A DNA stretch of 64,000 nucleotides from Streptococcus vestibularis ATCC 49124 (GTDB taxonomy: Bacteria; Bacillota; Bacilli; Lactobacillales; Streptococcaceae). This document shows, one piece after another, positions 36,739 to 45,101 of the stretch. Each line of letters opens with the position of its first letter. Positions within the stretch are counted from its first letter, which is position 1. Made by a program: the position numbers and the translations under genes. The stretch covers positions 218,560 to 282,559 of the forward strand of contig NZ_GL831112.1 of assembly GCF_000188295.1 (NCBI RefSeq), in the 5' to 3' direction. The notes beneath the pieces were generated by a model, which was not told the origin of the DNA, made no database searches, and worked only from the letters and a program-made list of their open reading frames with translations.

Positions 36739-38768
36739 ATGATAGAGAATATGATTCGACTAGATTCACCAATTGCGGATTTGAAAGGCTTTGGTCCTAA
36801 GTCCGCTGAAAAATTTACCAAATTAGATTTGCACACGGTTGGGGACCTCTTGCTTTATTTTCCTTTCCGATATGAAGATTTTAAGAGTAAGTCTATCTTT
36901 GAACTGATGGATGGCGAAAAGGCTGTTATTACGGGAACGGTGGTGACACCTGCCAATGTGCAGTATTATGGCTTTAAACGTAATCGTCTGAGTTTTAAAA
37001 TCAAGCAAGGAGAGGCAGTGATTGCTATTAGTTTCTTCAACCAGCCTTATCTTGTGGACAAGATTGAGATGGGGGCAGAAGTGGCTATTTTTGGCAAATG
37101 GGACCAGAAGAAGTCTGCAGTGACTGGTATGAAAGTATCAGCTCAAGTTGAGGACGACATGCAGCCAGTTTACCATGTGACCCAGGGTGTTAGTCAGGCC
37201 CAGCTGATAAAGGCTATAAAGGCAGCTTTTGATAGTGGGGCCTTGAATTTATTGGAGGAGAGTCTCCCACAGGTACTTATGGACAAGTATCGTCTCATGG
37301 GACGTCAAGAGGCTGTGCATGCCATGCATTTTCCGAAAGATTTGGCTGAATATAAGCAGGCTCTACGTAGAACCAAGTTTGAGGAGCTCTTTTATTTCCA
37401 GATGAACTTACAGGTGCTGAAGGCTGAGAATAAGTCCGAAACCAATGGTCTAGCAATTGCTTACGATGAAGCCAAAATCAAATCCAAAATTGCAGAATTA
37501 CCATTCCCTTTGACAGAAGCCCAACAGCGCAGTTTATCGGAAATCCTAGCTGATATGAAATCTGGGGCTCATATGAACCGTCTCTTGCAGGGAGATGTGG
37601 GCTCAGGGAAAACAGTTATCGCTAGCCTTGCCATGTATGGAGCCTACACGGCAGGATTGCAGTCTGCCCTCATGGTACCTACGGAAATCTTAGCAGAGCA
37701 GCACTATCAGAGTTTTCAAGGGCTTTTTCCTGAGCTAGAGGTAGCGCTCCTAACTTCTGGGATGAAGGCGGCGGACAAAAAGTAGCTCTTTCCAAAATCG
37801 AATCTGGGGAGGCTCAGATGATCGTGGGGACTCACTCACTGATTCAGGATACAGTGACTTATCACAGGCTTGGGCTAGTAATTACTGATGAGCAGCACCG
37901 TTTTGGGGTTAATCAACGTCGTATTTTCCGTGAGAAAGGCGATAATCCTGATGTCCTTATGATGACAGCGACACCTATCCCTAGGACTTTGGCGATCACT
38001 GCCTTTGGGGAGATGGATGTGTCAATCATTGACCAGATGCCAGCTGGGCGTAAGCCCATTATTACCCGTTGGGTTAAACATGAGCAATTAGACACCGTGT
38101 TGACTTGGATTAAAAGTAAGTTGGAAAAAGATGCTCAGGTCTATTTTATTTCACCTTTGATTGAAGAGTCTGAAGCTCTTGATTTAAAAAATGCTGTTGC
38201 CCTTCATCAGGAACTCACAGATTTCTTTGGGGATTCAGCTACAGTGGCTCTGATGCACGGTCGCATGAAAAATGATGAAAAAGACCAAATTATGCAAGAT
38301 TTCAAGGACAAAAAATCTCAAATTTTAGTATCAACCACAGTTATTGAAGTGGGAGTTAACGTGCCAAATGCTACGGTTATGGTCATTATGGATGCGGATC
38401 GTTTTGGACTTAGCCAGCTTCACCAGCTTCGCGGCCGTGTAGGTCGTGGCGACAAGCAGTCCTACTGTGTTTTAGTGGCTAATCCTAAAAATGATACCGG
38501 GAAAAAACGCATGCAGGCCATGTGTGAGACTACGGATGGTTTTGTTCTAGCAGAAGAGGACCTTAAAATGCGTGGTTCAGGAGAAATCTTTGGAACACGT
38601 CAGTCAGGAATTCCTGAATTTCAAGTGGCTGATATTGTGGAAGACTATAATATCCTAGAAGAAGCAAGGCGCGTGGCCAGTCAAATTGTATCTGACCCTA
38701 ACTGGCGTGAGAATCCTGATTGGCAGGTGCTAGAAGTTCATTTGAGAAGTCAAAGTGAGTTTGACTGA
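36739..38768 (+). pseudogene. recG: ATP-dependent DNA helicase RecG, frameshifted
   Basis: RecG remodels stalled forks and Holliday junctions. The N-terminal half (wedge domain, Walker A LLQGDVGSGKTVIAS) is open to a TAG at 37783. The C-terminal half resumes in the -1 frame from about 37782 with [46 protein letters not shown] and runs to 38768. Together they cover the whole family length of about 670 residues with no other lesion. The break is in an A5 run at 37777-37781, where one extra A restores the frame. It is a recent mutation, slippage-switchable tract or sequencing error. Confidence 0.9.
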
Positions 38769-38779
38769 GGAGGAAATCA

Positions 38780-38888
38780 ATGAAAAGAAGCGGTTAAAAC
38801 TTGATTTTTTGCTATCTTCCATGCCTTCTTTCTTACGATGATAGGTCTTATATTTTATTTTGCAGGTTTTACCTTATTTTATCCATGA
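38780..38888 (+). pseudogene. degenerate small membrane peptide gene
   Basis: A perfect GAGGAGG SD precedes ATG AAA AGA AGC GGT TAA (five codons). The adjacent frame continues KKRLKLDFLLSSMPSFL, and a third frame gives MIGLIFYFAGFTLFYP (38838-38888). Joined, these would be a peptide of about 36 residues with one membrane helix, so two small indels seem to have broken it. Confidence 0.35.
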
Positions 38889-38893
38889 TAACA

Positions 38894-38923
38894 AAAACTC
38901 TCAGTAAACTCACTGAGAGTTTT
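38894..38923. terminator. recG-region terminator
   Basis: A perfect 12-bp stem (arm AAAACTCTCAGT) with a 6-nt loop. Confidence 0.85.
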
Positions 38924-39055
38924 AAGTTTCCTTCAAGTTTATTACAAGCTTTCTTTAAGTTAGGGAACCTATAATAAAACCATCAAAACGAGATAGGTTT
39001 TGATAATAAAACGTCTTGGCTAGGCCAAACCATTCCTAAAAAGGAGGACATAACA

Positions 39056-39133
39056 ATGACAGTAAAAATTAAAGTAACCTACAACCGAAATTTCCAGAAG
39101 CATCCTCAAGACTTTAAGGTTTATCAAAACTAG
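39056..39133 (+). CDS. 25-residue micro-ORF
   Basis: MTVKIKVTYNRNFQKHPQDF plus KVYQN. A perfect AAGGAGG SD lies 8 nt before the ATG and a TATAAT -10 at 38970-38975, so expression is likely. The peptide is basic, with no Cys or hydrophobic helix. Like the RYKNGD array it is a well-expressed-looking micro-ORF on its own transcript, but it shares no motif with it. From 39134 to 39456 I see no other gene. Confidence 0.5.
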   Translation: MTVKIKVTYNRNFQKHPQDFKVYQN

Positions 39134-39456
39134 TATTGATGCTAGGAAGAGGCTAAATTTACCCATATTCTACAACTTTCATCCCTCATTTTCCAAAATC
39201 CCTTTTTCCTTTTTTCATAACGTAGAATCCCTCTTCTTAAACTCATAAAAAGTCTAGACGGAAGCATGACCAGTCTAGGCGATTAACATAAGTAAGCTAA
39301 CCAGTTGAGATTTTCTTGTCTGGTTTTTCTGTTTTTTGAATCATTGAACAAATCTTATTTGAAAAGTAGTAAAATCTTATCTATAAACTAGTATCTTATA
39401 TTGATATTCGATATAATTGATACTGTTAATGGTTAGCTAATGATTTAGTATGAGGT

Positions 39457-39487
39457 CAAGGTCTCCTATAGGCACCTTGGCTTTTTC
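39457..39487 (+). terminator. terminator-like hairpin upstream of the DUF2975 gene
   Basis: CAAGGT pairs with ACCTTG, followed by GCTTTTT. It could end the micro-ORF transcript or attenuate the next gene. Confidence 0.5.
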
Positions 39488-39536
39488 AAGTCTATTCTTC
39501 AAAAAATCACAATGTATTTACAAATCGAGGTAACAC

Positions 39537-40145
39537 ATGAAAACTATCTTATTTTATGTTTTAATCGTCCTAGCCTTAGCTGGCTCTAGTTATTATGGTT
39601 GGCGGTCTGCCAAAAGTGCCAAAAGTCACCAGGAAACGCAAGAACAAAAACGTTTGCGTAGTGTTCTCTTATTCGTTAATGTCCTCCTTTTTGCGGGCTT
39701 TTTAAGTCTTGTTATTACCATTCTTAATGATGCCTTTATCCTGACCGGTCATGAAGGACTCTTACAACAAGGTTTGCGTATGCTTCTTGGTTCAGGAGTT
39801 ACCGTGAAAAGTAGTAGCACTAGTCTGACACTTTTTGCAGCAATCATTGATTTCCTTCGTATGTCAGTCAACCTAGGATTCTTGTTGTGTCTACGTGCCT
39901 TTCTGATTAATCTGTATCGTTCTGATATTTTCATCGCTAAAAATGCTAAGTTGGTTCGCTGGTCAGCGCATTTGCTAGTTCTTGGGGCCTTTATCAATAA
40001 TGGTATCTTTACATTTGGAACAGGCAACCAGAGTTATAGTTTCTTTAACATCAGTTATTTGCTAGTTAGTTTTGTTCTATATGCTGTTTCTATGATTTTG
40101 ACTAAGGCTAATGCCATTGCTGAGGAAAATGAGTATACGATTTAG
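39537..40145 (+). CDS. DUF2975-like membrane protein
   Basis: 202 residues with four helices (ILFYVLIVLALAGSSYYGW; VLLFVNVLLFAGFLSLVITI; LFAAIIDFLRMSVNLGFLL; SYLLVSFVLYAVSMIL). The layout and the XRE regulator that follows 8 nt later match the DUF2975-YozG pair common in Firmicutes. Function unknown; the pair is thought to form a membrane-linked regulatory unit. Confidence 0.8.
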   Translation: MKTILFYVLIVLALAGSSYYGWRSAKSAKSHQETQEQKRLRSVLLFVNVLLFAGFLSLVITILNDAFILTGHEGLLQQGLRMLLGSGVTVKSSSTSLTLFAAIIDFLRMSVNLGFLLCLRAFLINLYRSDIFIAKNAKLVRWSAHLLVLGAFINNGIFTFGTGNQSYSFFNISYLLVSFVLYAVSMILTKANAIAEENEYTI

Positions 40146-40153
40146 GAGGGCTT

Positions 40154-40366
40154 ATGATTATTGTCAATTTGGACGTTGAACTTGCTAAGAAGAAGATGCG
40201 CTCGGGTGAGCTTGCAGAACGGATTGGTATTACCCCAGCCAATCTCTCGGTTCTTAAGACAGGCAAGGCCAAGGCAATCCGTTTTACAACACTGGACGCT
40301 ATTTGTAAGGAGTTGAATTGTCAACCAGGAGATATTCTTGAATATAGACCAGACGAAGAAAACTAA
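40154..40366 (+). CDS. XRE-family helix-turn-helix regulator, YozG-like
   Basis: A 70-residue single-domain regulator: KKKMRSGELAERIGITPANL followed by SVLKTGKAKAIRFTTLDAIC and ELNCQPGDILEY. It begins MIIVNLDVELAKKK, typical of the small regulators paired with DUF2975 proteins. SD GGAGGG. Probably controls its own operon. Confidence 0.88.
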   Translation: MIIVNLDVELAKKKMRSGELAERIGITPANLSVLKTGKAKAIRFTTLDAICKELNCQPGDILEYRPDEEN

Positions 40367-40370
40367 AAGC

Positions 40371-40419
40371 CTGAAGCAGTTCAGTCACTTCTATAGTGAC
40401 CATGCTTCAAGCTTTTTTA
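40371..40419. terminator. bidirectional terminator
   Basis: AAAAGC-CTGAAGC pairs with GCTTCA-AGCTTTT around an inner GTCACT/AGTGAC hairpin. It serves the XRE gene on plus and the ansA operon on minus. Confidence 0.75.
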
Positions 40420-40560
40420 TTTTTTCTTCAACCATGCGATCAAGGCTAGACTGGCTAGCACAGTACCACAGACCATGGCGACATGTGTCTGTGAGACGAT
40501 TAGTTCATAGTGGAAATCTTTGTTTTCCAATTTATCAGTTGCTTCAATGCTAAGTTTCAT
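40417..40560 (-). CDS. 47-residue membrane peptide coupled to ansA
   Basis: It begins MKLSIEATDKLENKDFHYEL, continues through a single helix VAMVCGTVLASLALIAW and ends KKK. The GAGGGG SD lies in the last codons of ansA, and only 3 nt separate the ansA stop from this ATG, so it is translationally coupled. No family recognised. Confidence 0.65.
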   Translation of the reverse strand: MKLSIEATDKLENKDFHYELIVSQTHVAMVCGTVLASLALIAWLKKK

Positions 40561-40563
40561 GTT

Positions 40564-41532
40564 TTACCCCTCGATATAATCTTTCAATTCTTGATCTTCC
40601 AGTCCTGCACTAAGTGCGATGAGGAGTTTGAGGCGGGCTTTTGGTGCATTGAGTTCTTTGACAAACATAACGCCATCTTCTTGGAGTTTAACGCCTCCCC
40701 CTTCGTAGGCGTAGACTGGTTCGGCGATACCGTTAAAGCAACGGGAAACGAGTACAACGGGAACTCCCTTGTCCATAAGTGACTTAATTTCTCTTGCAGC
40801 TAGTGGTGGGAGGTTTCCAGCACCTAGGGCCTCGATAACCACGCCGTCAATCTTTTCAGGGTCTAGGAGACTGATGATACCATCTCCAATCCCCATTCCA
40901 GCATAGGCTTTTATGATTGGTACTGTTCCTGTAATTTGTTCCAAGTCAAAGCGAACACGAGGCTCAGCAGTTTTGAACCAGAGGATATCATGCTTCATGA
41001 TGATGCCTAGTGGACCATGGGTTGGTGTGTGGAAGGTTGCCACATTTGTAGTATGAGTCTTGGTTACATACTTGGCCGCATGGATTTCATCGTTCATAAC
41101 GACTAGGACACCCTTATCGGCAGCCTTGTCATTGCTTGCGACACGAAGGGCTGAGAGATAGTTGTAGACACCATCGCTTCCTAGCTCGTTTGACGAACGC
41201 ATGGCACCAGTTATGACGATTGGAATTTCAGGGATGTTCATGGTATCTAGGAAGTAGGCTGTTTCTTCCAGGGTATCTGTTCCGTGGGTGATAACCACCC
41301 CGTCATATTGTCCAGCTGTTTCCTTGATTTTTTTATAAATATCAAGCATATGGTAAGGCGTAATGTGTGGGCTAGGGATGTTAAGGAAGTCTAGGACAGT
41401 TAAGTCCAGATTATCTAGATCAAGTCCAACATGGTTCATGGGATTATCAGCATTTTGACTGACCTTGCCATCGTCATCTGCGGACATGGAAATGGTTCCT
41501 CCAGTATGAAGGACTAGGATTTTTTTTATCAT
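40564..41532 (-). CDS. ansA: L-asparaginase
   Basis: 322 residues; hydrolyses asparagine to aspartate and ammonia. The two catalytic threonine motifs are intact: ILVLHTGGTISMS at the N-terminus and VVITHGTDTLEETAYF near residue 85. There is no signal peptide, so it is cytosolic (type I-like). Its start lies only 20 nt from the attachment site of the integrated element, which therefore borders its promoter. Confidence 0.94.
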   Translation of the reverse strand: MIKKILVLHTGGTISMSADDDGKVSQNADNPMNHVGLDLDNLDLTVLDFLNIPSPHITPYHMLDIYKKIKETAGQYDGVVITHGTDTLEETAYFLDTMNIPEIPIVITGAMRSSNELGSDGVYNYLSALRVASNDKAADKGVLVVMNDEIHAAKYVTKTHTTNVATFHTPTHGPLGIIMKHDILWFKTAEPRVRFDLEQITGTVPIIKAYAGMGIGDGIISLLDPEKIDGVVIEALGAGNLPPLAAREIKSLMDKGVPVVLVSRCFNGIAEPVYAYEGGGVKLQEDGVMFVKELNAPKARLKLLIALSAGLEDQELKDYIEG

Positions 41533-41551
41533 TTATATTACTCACCATTAT

Positions 41552-41566
41552 ATTATGTGTTATAAT
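41552..41566. repeat. left attachment site core
   Basis: ATTATGTGTTATAAT, repeated exactly at 51868. It lies between ansA and the integrase. The flank at about 41645-41672 carries TTTGCTTACC and TTTTTGCTTACTTTT, which look like integrase arm sites. Confidence 0.7.
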
Positions 41567-41666
41567 ATCGCTATTTTTATAGGAACAAGCAAACCCCTTG
41601 AAAATAAAGGGTTTGCGAGTGCTATTTTATATTCTAATTTTAATTTGCTTACCTTTTTGCTTACTT

Positions 41667-42833
41667 TTAGATAGATTTTAGTGCTTGCTCAAAAAATGAC
41701 GTTGCTTTTTTAGCGTTCTCTTTTGATAAGTGACTGTAAGTGTCCATAGTCATTGAAAGTTTGGAATGACCTAGACGATGCTGCAACTCTTTGTAAGGAA
41801 TACCCGAGTTAAGAAGCAAGCTGGCATGAGTATGACGAAAACCATGGAAGCCTATATTATTTACCCCTGCTTTGTCAAAATGCGCTCGTAGTCGCTTCGT
41901 TAATTGATTAATTCTTGGATAGGCTTTGATGAAATTAGAGAATACCACTGTTTCAGTCCTGCCTAGTTTCCAAGCCTCTTGGGTTTGCTTACGTTGGTAT
42001 TTTTTCAGCATGGTTACGGTTTGCCGATCTATGTCTATATCTCGATAGCTAGACTTTGACTTTGGACTGTTTAACTTCATTTCACAGTTTAAAGTCTTTG
42101 TTATATGCACAACCGAGTTATCAAGGTCGATATCAGACCATGAGAGAGCTAAGGCCTCGTTAATACGGCAACCAGTAGCAAGTAAGAACTTATATAGCGT
42201 GATATCATAATAAGTATTATATTTAGTGTTATCTAGGCTGTCAAGGTAGGTAAGAAATTGTTTCAGCTCGTCATTATTGAAATGCTTAACTTTGGCTTTC
42301 TTATCCTTTTGAGTGTTTCGAGGTAAAACAACATTGCTAGCTGGGTTAGTAGGAATAACTTGTAAAACCACGCCATACTGTAATATACGCTTATTAAGGG
42401 CGTGAATTTTGTCGTAATGCAGATAAGCGCCAACTTCACCAGTATTTGTACGGTTTGCCAGTTTATTCATAATAGACTGAATGAGTGGGGTTGTAAGCTT
42501 ATCTAATTTAAAACTACCAAACAACGGTAAGAGATGCTTATCTAAGATGGATTTTTGTAACTTTCTTGTGTTTACTTTAACCGTATTCTTGTAGTTATCC
42601 CACCATGAAGTAGCTAACGCCTCGTATGTTTCTATTGTTACTTCTTTGTAACGTGTTGAGCCATTGGCTTTAAAATCAAATTGCGCTTGTTGGGCTTTGG
42701 TTTTGAGTTCTTTCTTTGTCCTAGCGGTTACTTTAGTTGTAACTTTCTTACCAGTGACTACATCAACACCAAGATATATATTAGCACGATAGACGGTTGA
42801 CCCGTCTTTTTTCTTTATCTCGTTAATTTTCAT
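41667..42833 (-). CDS. int: tyrosine recombinase integrase
   Basis: A 388-residue phage-type integrase. An AP2-like arm-binding N-terminus (IYLGVDVVTGKKVTTKVTAR) and a SAM-like core-binding domain precede the catalytic domain, which has Arg in ATGCRINEALALSW, HxxR in HGFRHTHASLLLNSG and the nucleophile Tyr in LGHSKLSMTMDTYSH. It sits at the left edge next to its attachment site, oriented toward ansA. Confidence 0.95.
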   Translation of the reverse strand: MKINEIKKKDGSTVYRANIYLGVDVVTGKKVTTKVTARTKKELKTKAQQAQFDFKANGSTRYKEVTIETYEALATSWWDNYKNTVKVNTRKLQKSILDKHLLPLFGSFKLDKLTTPLIQSIMNKLANRTNTGEVGAYLHYDKIHALNKRILQYGVVLQVIPTNPASNVVLPRNTQKDKKAKVKHFNNDELKQFLTYLDSLDNTKYNTYYDITLYKFLLATGCRINEALALSWSDIDLDNSVVHITKTLNCEMKLNSPKSKSSYRDIDIDRQTVTMLKKYQRKQTQEAWKLGRTETVVFSNFIKAYPRINQLTKRLRAHFDKAGVNNIGFHGFRHTHASLLLNSGIPYKELQHRLGHSKLSMTMDTYSHLSKENAKKATSFFEQALKSI

Positions 42834-42854
42834 GATAAACCTTTCTAAACATCA

Positions 42855-42883
42855 GCAGGCAAGCCATATTATATCGGGTTTAG
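42855..42883. repeat. direct repeat flanking the CI/Cro module, left copy
   Basis: GCAGGCAAGCCATATTAT then (A)TCGGGTTTAG; the matching copy is at 44014-44043 with one substitution and one added T. Confidence 0.7.
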
Positions 42884-42955
42884 ATTGGTTTATGTATATG
42901 GTCAATAGATTAGTCTTTTTGTCTATATAGGCTTACGACTTTGATGATGGTAACA

Positions 42956-43579
42956 TTACTGATTTAGATAGTCGCGTTCTCCATACGCTGATTGTAAGAC
43001 TTTCAAGAGTTTTTCAGCTTTTTCTTTAGTGTTTGTTTCATCATAGATATAACCGTGGATTTGCTCCTCTAAATCGTTTCTAGCAAACTCATTACCAAAA
43101 ACTAATGAGTAATCATCAATTATTTGTTTTGATTCGTCATTATCAGAAAAAATCAAATCGATAAACTGTCTGCCTCTTGGGGTGGCATTATTGAGATTGG
43201 CAGCCTGCACCATAGAATATAGAGACAAAATTTCATTATCGCTGATGAAGATACTGTTATCACGGAAAAATGTAATGAAGTCTTTAAACATCTTTTCCTG
43301 GTGCTTTTTGTTAAAACGTTCCAAAGAGTAAGCTAAAATCATCCCCTTTTCAGGTTCTATTACAACTTCATCGTCATATATTTCAGAATCATCAATATAT
43401 CCCAACAGATATCCAACGCTTACCCCGAAGAGGTCAGCTAACTCTTTTGCTTTATTGGCTTTCATCAATGTTTTATCTTTTTCCCAACGTGAGATAGTTT
43501 TTTCAGATACTTTTATCTTTTTTGCTAACTCGCTTTGAGTCATATTTTTTGCTTTTCGTAATTTTCTTAATTTACTCAT
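42956..43579 (-). CDS. CI-like repressor
   Basis: 207 residues with an N-terminal XRE helix-turn-helix (MSKLRKLRKAKNMTQSELAK and KIKVSEKTISRWEKDKTLM). The C-terminal part lacks a recognisable LexA-type Ser/Lys protease dyad, so induction is probably by an anti-repressor, as in many satellites, rather than RecA-driven cleavage. Start 43579 has an AAGGTGAT SD. Divergent from the Cro gene, with two operators between. Confidence 0.85.
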   Translation of the reverse strand: MSKLRKLRKAKNMTQSELAKKIKVSEKTISRWEKDKTLMKANKAKELADLFGVSVGYLLGYIDDSEIYDDEVVIEPEKGMILAYSLERFNKKHQEKMFKDFITFFRDNSIFISDNEILSLYSMVQAANLNNATPRGRQFIDLIFSDNDESKQIIDDYSLVFGNEFARNDLEEQIHGYIYDETNTKEKAEKLLKVLQSAYGERDYLNQ

Positions 43580-43616
43580 ACTTATCACCTTTCTTATTGA
43601 TTGTAACATAAAAAAA

Positions 43617-43628
43617 GACAAAAATGTC
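43617..43628. promoter_or_regulatory. operator 1 of the CI/Cro switch
   Basis: GACAAAAATGTC overlaps the expected -35 of the leftward repressor promoter (minus-strand -10 TACAAT at 43600-43605). Confidence 0.65.
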
Positions 43629-43650
43629 CTAACAAATAACAATTTTTTAT

Positions 43651-43680
43651 TTGACATCGTACAAAAAAGTCTGTTATACT
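43651..43680 (+). promoter_or_regulatory. rightward promoter of the island
   Basis: TTGACA, 18-nt spacer, TATACT; drives Cro and the early genes. Confidence 0.8.
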
Positions 43681-43692
43681 ATTCTCGAATCG

Positions 43693-43704
43693 GACATAAA
43701 TGTC
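43693..43704. promoter_or_regulatory. operator 2 of the CI/Cro switch
   Basis: GACATAAATGTC lies just downstream of the rightward -10. It is identical (reverse complement) to the core of the ComR-like boxes at 17075 and 17688. Confidence 0.7.
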
Positions 43705-43736
43705 TGATATCAAAAAATAAAAAAGGAGTAAACAAC

Positions 43737-43934
43737 ATGACGAAATTAAAAGGTTATCGAGTAATGTTAGGTAAGACTCAGCGTGATATGGCAAAAGAAC
43801 TAAATATTTCTGTTCAGTCATATAACAATAAAGAGACTGGTAAAACTGCATTTAACGACAGAGAAAAGCTAGCTATAAAAACGATGATTTCTGAATTAAA
43901 GTCAGATATAACTATTGATGAATTATTTTATTAG
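43737..43934 (+). CDS. Cro-like regulator
   Basis: A 65-residue single XRE domain: KLKGYRVMLGKTQRDMAKEL, NISVQSYNNKETGKTAF. SD AAAAAGGAG. First gene rightward from the switch. By position it is the Cro counterpart of the CI repressor, competing for the GACA-N4-TGTC operators. Confidence 0.85.
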   Translation: MTKLKGYRVMLGKTQRDMAKELNISVQSYNNKETGKTAFNDREKLAIKTMISELKSDITIDELFY

Positions 43935-43949
43935 GAATAAGACAACAAA

Positions 43950-43983
43950 AAAGGCTTAGCAGTCGCCAAACTCACAAGCCTTT
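43950..43983 (+). terminator. weak terminator after cro
   Basis: AAAGGCTT pairs with AAGCCTTT across an 18-nt loop; short T-run. Probably partial. Confidence 0.5.
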
Positions 43984-44013
43984 AACTATCCACAACTAAA
44001 ACGAAACACACAG

Positions 44014-44043
44014 GCAGGCAAGCCATATTATGTCGGGTTTTAG
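44014..44043. repeat. direct repeat flanking the CI/Cro module, right copy
   Basis: Second copy of the 42855 repeat. The pair brackets the repressor-operator-cro cassette. Confidence 0.7.
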
Positions 44044-44123
44044 CAATCAAATTAGATACCTCAATTATATCATGAATTGCTGGTATCGTGTACCCCTACT
44101 TAGAGCGCCAACTCTTAAAACTG

Positions 44124-44182
44124 GACACCACTTCCAAGCGTTCGCCAACTTGGGGCAATCGCCCAGCGTTTGGAGTGGTGTC
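44124..44182. ncRNA. long structured hairpin upstream of the early genes
   Basis: GACACCACTTCCAAGCG pairs with CGTTTGGAGTGGTGTC (one bulge), enclosing a second small stem GGGC/GCCC. In the 317-nt gap between cro and the first early gene. Could be a regulatory leader, a small RNA or a protein-binding site. Confidence 0.45.
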
Positions 44183-44251
44183 AATCCTGTATAAGAAACG
44201 ACATTAAAAGGCCATCAGGGAAATTACACATCATAGAAAAAGGTAAAAAAC

Positions 44252-44704
44252 ATGACAGAAACAACATACGATATTATCACTAAAAGCTTGGATAGAATTA
44301 GCATGGAATTACACCAAGCAGACGAAAACAATGATTTTTTAAGAATAGGACTCTTATCAGGACAATTAAAAGCTATCAAAGAAGATTTACACCGCTTACT
44401 TTGGATTGAACTTCCTGAATTGAATGACAGCCATAAAATCGAAGCGATCTCTAAAAGAACTACGGGAATCTATTTCAGTCCTGGTATTTTTGAAATGGAT
44501 GCTATGCGACAAGCATTCTTTAAACGCCAAGCTAAGCACTTTTTTGACAACGAAGCAGAGCAACAGGCGTATATAGAGCATGCTGAAAAGGAGTATTTAG
44601 AGGCTACTGTAACCTTAAAAGATATTCTTTTTAACTCTAAAAATGGAACTCAGAAAGCAAATAAAAGTTGTCTTATAGAGAAGTTTGAGGAGGCAATGCA
44701 ATGA
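44252..44704 (+). CDS. hypothetical island protein, 150 residues
   Basis: An all-helical, mostly polar protein (TKSLDRISMELHQADENNDF; QAFFKRQAKHFFDNEAEQQA). No motif recognised. First of a tightly packed early operon; it overlaps the next gene by 4 nt (ATGA). Confidence 0.75.
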   Translation: MTETTYDIITKSLDRISMELHQADENNDFLRIGLLSGQLKAIKEDLHRLLWIELPELNDSHKIEAISKRTTGIYFSPGIFEMDAMRQAFFKRQAKHFFDNEAEQQAYIEHAEKEYLEATVTLKDILFNSKNGTQKANKSCLIEKFEEAMQ

Positions 44705-44901
44705 CACTAGACCTAGACAACATGACACAAGCAGAATTTGATGAAGTAATGACTGAAATCAAGGAGGAACGTCCTAATCTCTTTCAGTTTATTGCTGATT
44801 TTGTAGATAGAAAGGTAACACCCAAAGAGGTAGACGAATACCTGAAGATGAAACGTGAAAAACAAGTGGAATTTATTAAGAATTATCAAGCGAGGGCATA
44901 A
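44701..44901 (+). CDS. hypothetical island protein, 66 residues
   Basis: Starts inside the stop of the previous gene. Acidic-then-basic helical peptide (MTLDLDNMTQAEFDEVMTEI; KEVDEYLKMKREKQVEFIKN). No family recognised. Coupling on both sides supports it as a real gene. Confidence 0.7.
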   Translation: MTLDLDNMTQAEFDEVMTEIKEERPNLFQFIADFVDRKVTPKEVDEYLKMKREKQVEFIKNYQARA

Positions 44902-44902
44902 C

Positions 44903-45097
44903 ATGAATGAATTAGATTTGACCAATACACAGGCGGTAATCTCTATGGTGGTACTGATTGGCTTCCTGCTTTATCTAAACCACCGTGACCGCGTAGAAAT
45001 CTATTCTAACGAGCTAGATAGAGTTGCGTTTTTCCTACTCGAGTGTGCCAACCCAGAGGAATTAAGAGCACACGAGGCAGAGGGAAAAGGAGAGTAA
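44903..45097 (+). CDS. small membrane-anchored island protein
   Basis: 64 residues; one N-terminal helix (AVISMVVLIGFLLYL) and an acidic cytosolic tail (ELDRVAFFLLECANPEELRA). Start 44903 has a GCGAGGG SD immediately after the previous stop. Function unknown. Confidence 0.65.
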   Translation: MNELDLTNTQAVISMVVLIGFLLYLNHRDRVEIYSNELDRVAFFLLECANPEELRAHEAEGKGE

Positions 45098-45101
45098 AAC
45101 C

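Noticed and set aside
37740..37830. Programmed -1 frameshift as the normal mode of recG expression
   Set aside because: The heptamer is C-AAA-AAG, not a full X-XXY-YYZ slippery site, and no downstream stem or pseudoknot is obvious; a simple A-tract deletion is likelier.
40338..40553. Plus-strand ORF after the YozG-like gene
   Set aside because: It runs through a bidirectional terminator and is antisense to the SD-led 47-codon gene coupled to ansA.
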